Source: Dirofilaria immitis (lineage: Eukaryota; Nematoda; Chromadorea; Rhabditida; Onchocercidae). Taken from it: DNA of 64,000 bases. Every line of letters begins with the position of its first letter. The first letter of the stretch is position 1. Made by a program: the position numbers and the translations under genes. The stretch lies in assembly GCA_024305405.1 (NCBI GenBank), contig JAKNDB010000076.1, forward strand, positions 802,501-866,500, read 5' to 3'. Positions 56,688 through 64,000 of this stretch are shown here, one piece after another. The notes below the pieces were generated by a model that was not told the origin of the DNA, searched no databases, and worked only from the letters and a program-made list of their open reading frames with translations.

Positions 56688-57989
56688 CTAATTGTTAATA
56701 TATTATATCTATATCATTTTTAATCATTTTTTCCATTAATTTAAATTCTAAATATTTCTATTAATTTCAAAACACTTCTGATTATTCTAATTTTTCGCTC
56801 GTATCATGTAATTTTCACTTACTACTGATTCCTTCTACTACAATCGATTTCACAAAAAGATGCAAAATTGAAAGCGATACATAAAAAAAGTCGCTTCAAA
56901 ATGCTTCGAAATTTCCTTGACTTTTGATGATTTAAAGACGAAAATTTAATTTAAATCCAATGGTCAGTAGATATTTTGAATTTGATAAGCTTCTTGTTAT
57001 GATAAAAATCGAGAGGAAAAGTAAAGGAATTATTCGGAAAAGCGATTAGATTTAACACCGTTTCAATTTATCTCGGGAACGGAATCACTTGACGGTTAAT
57101 TCCTCTATAGACATTAAAGATTTAAATTTATTTTATGCATTTTTTATTATATCTAATTTTTGTGCTCGCAGAAGAATTTCGATTTAGATATATTAACTCA
57201 TTTTATATTCTTACAGTTTAAAGTGACGAAAAATTTCAGTCGCTTTTTAAGTTTTAAGTGATTGTATTTTGATTTTTCGATCAATTTTGGTTAAAAATCA
57301 GACAAGCATTTAAAAGGAGAAAAGAAATAAATTATTTCAAAAATGGTCAATGATTGTCATGCAAATTTTCCAAAATTTATTTATGTGTATATTCTTATTC
57401 AAAGATGCTTAATAAAATTTTAATTTTAAGTAATTTCTTAATGCTAGGGGATATTTTTTAATTCTACAATCTTACAGTTGTAGCTAATCAGTCTAATGTG
57501 CTCACTCACACATCTATCTCCGTATCATAGCTTCTTATTTTTGTTTGTTTTTTACTTGAATTTTAAAATTTCATGTTTTTTTCTTTTCCTTTTTTTTTCA
57601 GTATACAAAACAGGAAACTCACTGTATCTAACTTTATAATCAGTTATTGTTGGCTTCCTTTTTTCTACTACTGCATAGGATTGCTTCAGTGATAAGATTA
57701 AAAATAAAATTTGAGTTTTGATTAGCGCTTGATTTTTACTTAAAGTATGAACTAATTAAAATAAGAACTAATTAGTGACCGTTTGCATATGCAACCTTTG
57801 AATTTATTTAAATCCTCATAAATAAGACCGAATGATTCATATCTTCAGGTAAGGACAATAACTGCAAACAGCAGAAATAATTGATAAATATTGAACGCAC
57901 GAAGTAATCTAATTTTAAAAATTTTTATTAATGAAATCGAATGATTGCCTTGTTTCGGAAAAAAGACAATTGTACGAAGAAATGCATAA

Positions 57990-58042
<53 letters not shown>

Positions 58043-60632
58043 TAGAGATATGCCTCCTCATTCAGTAGCAGAAAAAAATTAGAAAATCCGGAATATATTT
58101 TATCTTTCGTTTCGTTAACATCAAAATTCAGAATTTTTGAAAATGAGTAAAAATTTTCCGATATAGTTTATGAAAGAAGGAAGAGTTTTTTTAGCAATAG
58201 ATTATTCTTTATATATTTCATATTTTATGCGGTTAAAGTTCTGCATGATGATATGTTCTGGACACATTTTGAAATGAAATTTGTTTGTGATCTTTGATAA
58301 CTATTTTGAAATTCCTTTCCATATGTTGCATGATGAAAACACTTATCTCGATTTGTTTTTCATTGTATAATTATGTTGTGCCATTTTCATTCAGGAATTT
58401 ATGCATTTCTTTTTCTTTCCTTCAATACGGTATAATGATATTTTATAAATCCGCATACATATTAAGGACATATAAAAATATGTTTCTAAAATAGCCAAGT
58501 CAGTTCCTTCCATTTGTTAAACCTTTTAGAAACTTTTCTCTCCAAGAACACTTTTGCTATAATATTATTTTACATTCCTCAGAGTCCACTTGTATAATTA
58601 TATGTTCATTATAAAACTTTGTTCAAAAAGAGTTTGCTAAACATTCATAACCGTTAGGGAAAGTTTGAAAACAGTGAAAAAAAGTTAATACTCCTTATAG
58701 TTTCTTGCATTGGAAATGGAACTAATTTTTTTGATTTCTTAAATATCTGATTAGATATCACCTCCAATTCCAACTTGAATGTAAATTACATTTTGACTTG
58801 AACAATAAAATAGATATGATTTTGACAAATACGTATCAAAAATTGAATTCGAAGAACTATTTCTCAAGCAATATTTGTCGTTAAGATATGTCATCGATTG
58901 TCTTACACAATTTCTGAAATTAATTCTGAAATACATCATGGATTGCATTACAAGATTCCGAAATTAATATAATTATTCAGAATAAATGAAATGAAATCTC
59001 GACTTTTCAAAATGCATGAAACGATATTTCATCATATATTTTAAGATAATTTTTCAAAAGATGAAGATATGACTTCCGAACAATAGATATCACTTAAGTG
59101 ATGAATTGCAGAATCGTTACATGCACTAATATTAAATTAAATTGAATTCTAAAGTCAAAGGAATATTACGCTAAATTTAAATAGCTTGAAAGAATTTACT
59201 TGACAAAGAAGTTACCGTGCTACATTGTTACCGAAATCCATTCATTTCCTTGTTCGTATTCATATGAAATTTTTGGTACTGATTATACTGCCTCACTTCT
59301 CAAATCTATGCAATCCCGTTTTCAGGCCTCTATAACAACTTCGAGACTGCATTGTTTTATTTAAAAAAATAAAAAAATAAAACGAAAAAATGGAAAAAAA
59401 CCACTCCGCACCGTCCAGTGACGGAAATTTTGAAAAGTCTTGACGGAGAAATCGTTAATGCAACAATCACTGCAATAATGTATTGAAGATTTGCAATTAC
59501 AGAACTGTTTCGATAACTCCAAACGACCCACTCCCGCAACTATCCTGTTAATCCAGATTAACTCGACCATTATATAAGTCTCGTATTAATTACTTATACC
59601 AGCCTCACTAAGAGCTAAGAGAATCATATGATTTCCATTCTTGCACGATCTACTAATAATTCATGACGATTAAGAATTGCGCGATGATCGCTATTTCATA
59701 CTTTTGGGAAAAAAGTGAATCGAAATTTTATTGACTAAAAACACGGAATAGTATACATTAATTTGGACAAAAAAGTAGTAGCACTATTTTTTTGGACAAA
59801 ATAAAGATGAATTATTAACACTGAATAAAGAAAAACTTGGTGAAGTGCTCGAGAAAAATATCTCAATGTGATTTTTGAAAAATTCAACCAAGTCTGAATG
59901 AAACAGAGAATAAAAGAAAAGCACTGAAGCAGTCATTAATAACATCTTTTACTCGAAGTTACAAATTAAAAGTGACAATGAAATAATGATATTCAATTGC
60001 GGTTTCAATACTTGTCATTAGTTTTTAATTTTGAATGAGATCGAGAGGACAGATAACCAGCAATGATATTAGATGAACAGATCAAGGTTAATATACTACG
60101 GGCAGAAATACTGCGTAACTTCTCTCACTGAATTCGTATCTCACGAAGAAATTGGAGCACGCTTTCTTTCGTCATAGTATATTTTAATCAGTAAAATACT
60201 TCTAATAAAAGCGCGTATCAGGTTAGCCGCTGCGAGGATGATGCTACATTCTGCGAAATAGCATGTGTTTCGAAAGAAACAAAAATCCATATTACAAATC
60301 AGGAAAGAAACTACATAAGAACTACAAAATATTTCTAATAAAAGAAATTTAGCATGAATTAAATTTTTATATAATAAATTGTCTTATTAAAAATATACGA
60401 AACTTTTACTAGCATTTCATTGAAAAAGCCATAGCATATTCCATACAGAAAATAAATTAATCATTTTTAGAAAGCACAAGTATGTACATCAAAAGCGAAA
60501 TAATACTCGGAAATGATAACTATTAATTTAGTTGAACTATGCAACCAACAAAAAGAAATTATTTACAAAATACAGAAGTTAATGACTATATTTATGAAAT
60601 AGAACATTAAGCCGGAAAAGAACAAACATCTT
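56688..60632. other. Gene-poor region between the SEA gene and CDIPT
   Basis: About 3.9 kb of AT-rich DNA with no supportable exon. Holds an (AG)n microsatellite at 57991-58036 and should contain the 3' UTRs of the convergent flanking genes. Confidence 0.5.
57991..58036 (+). repeat. (AG)n microsatellite
   Basis: About 23 uninterrupted AG dinucleotides, followed by a short degenerate GAGATGGAGATAGAGATA extension. Confidence 0.95.
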
Positions 60633-61727
60633 TTACTTGCTTAGCTTAATTAATTCCTGATCTTTGATTACTAATGTTTGTGCGGCAATGAAAAGATGAA
60701 GTAAACTAATCAATGATTTTAGCAGCGCAACTGGAAAAAAAGTGCCGCCAGGAATGAAACGAGATGAAAACCATGAATACCTGGACCTGACCAGAAATAA
60801 TTGATATATATCAAACTATAGAATGCCTCGTTTCCCAAACACATCACAAAGAGGAACGGACGAGATGTATAATAGAGATGCAAAACTGGATTCGAAGATT
60901 GCTAGAAGTAAAAAGTAATTGAGATTTTACTAGTAAAATAACGAAAAACCTTCAAACACGCATCTGTCTTTCTCTTCTCTTTACTTGAAAGAATGTATAA
61001 ATTCTCTATATTCACCCCATGTTAGATATTTTTCAAAAATATATTCATGAACGGAAAAAACTTAATGACTGGCATCTTAAATAAAGCATGTTAAATTCTT
61101 CAATGTTTTACTTAAATTCAATCATGTATTCTTGTTCAAAAACATACTTTGTGGGTCATTTTACCTGTCACATCACTAGCATGAATATGGAGCCAATGTG
61201 AGGCAATATCAACTATGGCCGACATTTGGAAATAAAATAAGTAATGGGGATAGAAATATCCGCAACACATAACCAATGCCATAAGAGCACAGCGATCTGT
61301 TAGCATATCAAGCATAGCGCCAAAACGTGATGCTAAAGAGAAATAAAAATTAAATAATTCTTATGTAAACAAAGAAACTAATTTGAAAAACTTCGTTAGT
61401 AAAGTATCGTCCCATAGAATTTAGGTCATTTTAAAAATTATATTTTGACTGTTCAATATTTCAAATTTTAACTTTAATGCTATTAAAATGTCCCAGTTTA
61501 TTAAAAAAATCCAATTTATTCACAAAAAAAAAAAAATTTAACGAACATTGATTATACAACCGTGCTACATATCCATCGACAGCATCCGACGCAGCACTTA
61601 GAATGTAACAAATTGCTGCACGCCATGGCGCATAAGTCATAGCTTCAAATGATATCATGGCTAAGATAATGCGCAAATAACCAATCAAATTTGGATAGAA
61701 AAGCCAAACGTTTGTTTCCGCCATCAT
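60633..61727 (-). CDS. CDIPT: Phosphatidylinositol synthase (CDP-diacylglycerol--inositol 3-phosphatidyltransferase)
   Basis: ER membrane enzyme condensing CDP-diacylglycerol with myo-inositol to phosphatidylinositol. Exon 1, 61727-61547, starts with tandem ATGs (NVWLFYPNLIGYLRIILAM) and carries the first half of the CDP-alcohol phosphotransferase signature, SDAVDGYVARLYNQ. Exon 2, 61332-61165, has the second half, RFGAMLDMLTDR, so the full DG-AR-G-D-D array is present; it continues IASHWLHIHASDV. Exon 3, 60901-60633, reads NPVLHLYYTSRPFLF, CLGNEAFY, then ALLKSLISLLHLF and a basic end KLSK. Within it one base is missing in a T-run (A-run on plus, about 60734-60740). The exon carrying the residues equivalent to the human segment between SHK and NPVL was not resolved; a GCCAGTCAT stretch near 61066-61080 may belong to it. 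Human CDIPT aligns along the whole length, so the family is secure. Confidence 0.92.
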
Positions 61728-62075
61728 CAATCTTAAAATTGGAAATGAAATTTTCCATTGTATAAAAAACGATGATTACGATGATATGTATGGTCGTTAT
61801 TTCCTAAATCAAAATAATTGAACAATAAACCAAAAAAGTGAGAATTTATTCAAAAACTAAAGCCTTATAGTGAAGAAAAAGTAAGGAAAAAGAAATATAG
61901 TAGAAGGCAAATCGATACAACACTGAAGAAAATGAAGATTTTTGAGCAAAAAGAAATTATTTGCTTAGATTGTTTTTGCTTAGCTGTCAAAAATAATTCA
62001 CTGAGAAACTTTTAACTTATTAATTTAAAAAAAGATTTGGAAAGCTTTTTCTGGAGTATATGGAAATTAAAATTG

Positions 62076-62447
62076 ATGAGGTTCTATTTCAACATTCTGC
62101 GATCTAATTCCTTTCGAAGGTATTTTTTAGGTTTAAAAAGGCAGAAACACGTCACAATATATACGAGTATAATAAAGCACATAGTATTGAGTTGGATCCT
62201 TTTCCACACTGAAAATGTAAAAATCGATGACGACGCTGCCCATCTACTGCTTATATTACCTGCACTGAAAATAAAAAACATAACTCTGCTTGAGAAAATA
62301 TTAACTGATTCTCTTTCAGTAGCTAGAAGGAAGTTACGAAAAGAATTTTTGATAGACCATGCCGAGCGAATGCGAGAACAGCTTAAAACTGAAAAACTGC
62401 TCCTAGAATCTGAAAAATTGTCTAGAAAAAGGAGGAGGATTGAATGA
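62076..62447 (+). CDS. Hypothetical basic protein with charged C-terminal helix
   Basis: Not recognised. Open frame from an ATG at 62076 to a stop at 62447 (about 123 residues). The N-terminal part is basic and hydrophobic; the middle reads DDDAAHLLLILPALK and ITLLEKILTDSLSVARRKLR. The end is a long charged helix (HAERMREQLKTEKLLLESEK) finishing in a basic cluster KLSRKRRRIE that could be a nuclear localisation signal. Only the part after about 62140 looks strongly protein-like, so it may be the last exon of a longer gene whose upstream exons I could not identify. It starts about 350 bp from the CDIPT start, in divergent orientation. Confidence 0.5.
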   Translation: MRFYFNILRSNSFRRYFLGLKRQKHVTIYTSIIKHIVLSWILFHTENVKIDDDAAHLLLILPALKIKNITLLEKILTDSLSVARRKLRKEFLIDHAERMREQLKTEKLLLESEKLSRKRRRIE

Positions 62448-63849
62448 GGTCAAATGTCATCAACGACACAAGTTATATTTTTAAGATAAATTCTAGGCCT
62501 ACTTTTTCTTTTTGCTTTTCATCTCGTCACTTCCTACTTAATTTTCAAATGCGACTTTCGCGTCACATGAATAGTTTTTTTAAATATCTTAGGCATAATT
62601 GTAGTGAATAAGCATTGTCTTGAATGCCATAAAATCAATTAGCGTGCTCAAGAAAACAAAAATAAATGTTACTGAGACATTTTTATCACAAAAAAATGTA
62701 AATTTTAATATGAAACTTGCTTGAAATCCTGAAATAACTAATGCGAAATCATAAATCCAGTCAATCAAATTTCGATACTGAAGTTATTCATTTTCCAACT
62801 TAGTAAACTGAAAATATCATGAGGACATAAATGATATATATAACAGAATAGAAAAATGTAAATAGATTCTTCTAATAGTCAAAAGTTCGCACTGCTAATT
62901 TGCTTTCCAAAAAGAATACCATATACGTCGCAATCCGTGCAACCCCTATTTCATTCCAATCAATTTCGAAAATGTCTTGCAAGCAAACGCTAAAAAGTTT
63001 TGAAATTGCACACGAATGAAAGCTATGGGTCTAACCAATGATAGTTTGCGGAGAAAGAGCTATAGAACAAGAAATGGAAAAAGTGCCAAAGTTGACAGAA
63101 ACAATGCTATGAAAAATCAAGAGAATTATAATAAAATTACGCAATGTAAGTGCCAGAGAAAGAGCACACCTAATTTAATTCTGCGAAAAAAAGGCTGTGG
63201 AAGAGATAAGGTTTACCTTCTCGTATTATCAGTGAATGATTATTATTATTAGATCTTGAAGTTAAGTGTAGAAAAACGACGAGCATGGTTCAGTAAGTTT
63301 ATTAAAGCTACAAATCCCCGACATCTGTCCCACGTTTTATTGTTTTTAATGTTAAGATGAGGGATGAATTTTTTGCATTGAAGGTAACGCAAGACATTTT
63401 TAGGATACGAGATGCATCTGTTTCATATTGAGTTGTGTCGAGGTATCTCGGGAGTCTTTTCATTAATATTTGTGACGAAGAGAATTCGTTTGCTGAATAT
63501 TTGCTATTCCTGGCTGTTAATCAGTTTAGCTGGTTTCTTCTGGTTTTGGTTTCTTTTAGAAAGTCAAGCATATCCACTCCAGAATACACTCGCTAGTCAA
63601 CTTGCTAACGCGTTGCGCGGAGGTAGTGCGTCGCAGCTTTTCAGTAATTCGCTGATGCTTATATTACGGAGTTTTCGTTAGGAAATGCCAAATTTTGTAA
63701 CGTTGCATTATTACTTTCTCCATTCATTCAAGCGTATTTTAAATGTCGTTGTTTTGCATATTTTTAAATCGCTCAAACATCAAATCTTTCAGCTTGTTTT
63801 TAACCGCTCCGCAAGTTCGAATCATCCAAATAGGGAAAAAGTAGAAGAA
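62448..63849. other. Intergenic/5' region of the gene leaving the right edge
   Basis: No recognised exon. Two open frames (63016-63252, Lys/Arg/Asn-rich; 63412-63681, hydrophobic) lack family features. Sequence from about 63580 is richer in CG dinucleotides than the rest of the window, as expected for a promoter or 5' UTR of the next gene. Confidence 0.4.
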
Positions 63850-63858
63850 ATGGCCGCT

Positions 63859-63892
<34 letters not shown>

Positions 63893-63945
63893 CGGACTTC
63901 CATTATGGCAATGCCGCGGGCGGTGGGGCTGGATATAATGGAGCG
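63850..63945 (+). CDS. First coding exon of an Ala/Gly-rich protein (5' partial gene)
   Basis: ATG at 63850 opens a 32-codon exon starting MAAT, followed by nine or so alanines from a (GCA)n run, then DFHYGNAAGGGAGYNGA, and ends at a good donor GCG|GTATGA. Phase 0. The low-complexity Ala/Gly/Tyr start resembles the N-termini of RNA-binding or developmental transcription regulators, but this is too little to assign a family. The rest lies beyond the window. The sharp rise in GC content at this exon supports it being real. Confidence 0.55.
63859..63890 (+). repeat. (GCA)n tract encoding poly-alanine
   Basis: About ten GCA codons at the start of the right-edge gene; second coding poly-Ala trinucleotide run in the window. 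Confidence 0.9.
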
Positions 63946-64000
63946 GTATGAGTGTATTTTTATGACAGTCGTTAGTTGAAAAATGCAAATAATGTATAGC

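Noticed and set aside
59357..59570. Two overlapping minus-strand ORFs
   Set aside because: Low-complexity Phe-rich translation of an A-rich stretch; no support.

Overview
Eukaryotic, strongly AT-rich DNA whose genes are split into many short exons (about 35 to 450 nt) with acceptors of the TTTTCAG type. The gene content is animal, and an astacin protease ending in an ShKT domain together with the acceptor style points to a nematode; a filarial/spirurid (clade III) worm is my best guess, inferred without any database search. Nothing bacterial, viral or CRISPR-like was seen.

Layout. 1-3.6 kb, minus strand: 5' two-thirds of the UPF1/smg-2 nonsense-mediated-decay helicase, running off the left edge. 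5.1-7.6 kb, plus: COMMD4 homologue, divergent from smg-2. 7.6-13.4 kb: intergenic, with a perfect 19-bp hairpin and a ~370-bp (TCA)n microsatellite. 13.5-18.3 kb, plus: SP-family transcription factor (Buttonhead box plus first C2H2 finger) whose later fingers look lost or decayed. 18.9-19.9 kb, minus: NEDD8. 22.7-26.5 kb, minus: a tetraspanin. 29.2-29.4 kb, minus: a possible MIF-like remnant. 28.8-32.9 kb, plus: a secreted astacin zinc metalloprotease with a C-terminal ShKT domain. 33-46.3 kb: gene-poor. 46.4-56.7 kb, plus: an 18-exon mucin-like type I membrane protein with a SEA domain. 56.7-60.6 kb: gene-poor. 60.6-61.7 kb, minus: phosphatidylinositol synthase (CDIPT). 62.1-62.4 kb, plus: an unrecognised basic, coiled-coil-like ORF. 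63.85 kb, plus: an alanine/glycine-rich first coding exon of a gene leaving the right edge.

The genes are unrelated housekeeping, secretory and regulatory functions; I see no operon or shared pathway. The most important cross-cutting observation is that at least six genes need a single missing base, mostly in a homopolymer, to keep a well conserved domain in frame. This looks more like uncorrected base-level assembly error than independent decay of every gene, and affects how ORF-based annotation here should be read. Exon coordinates were worked out by hand from splice signals, phase and family conservation. No novel multi-gene system was found.
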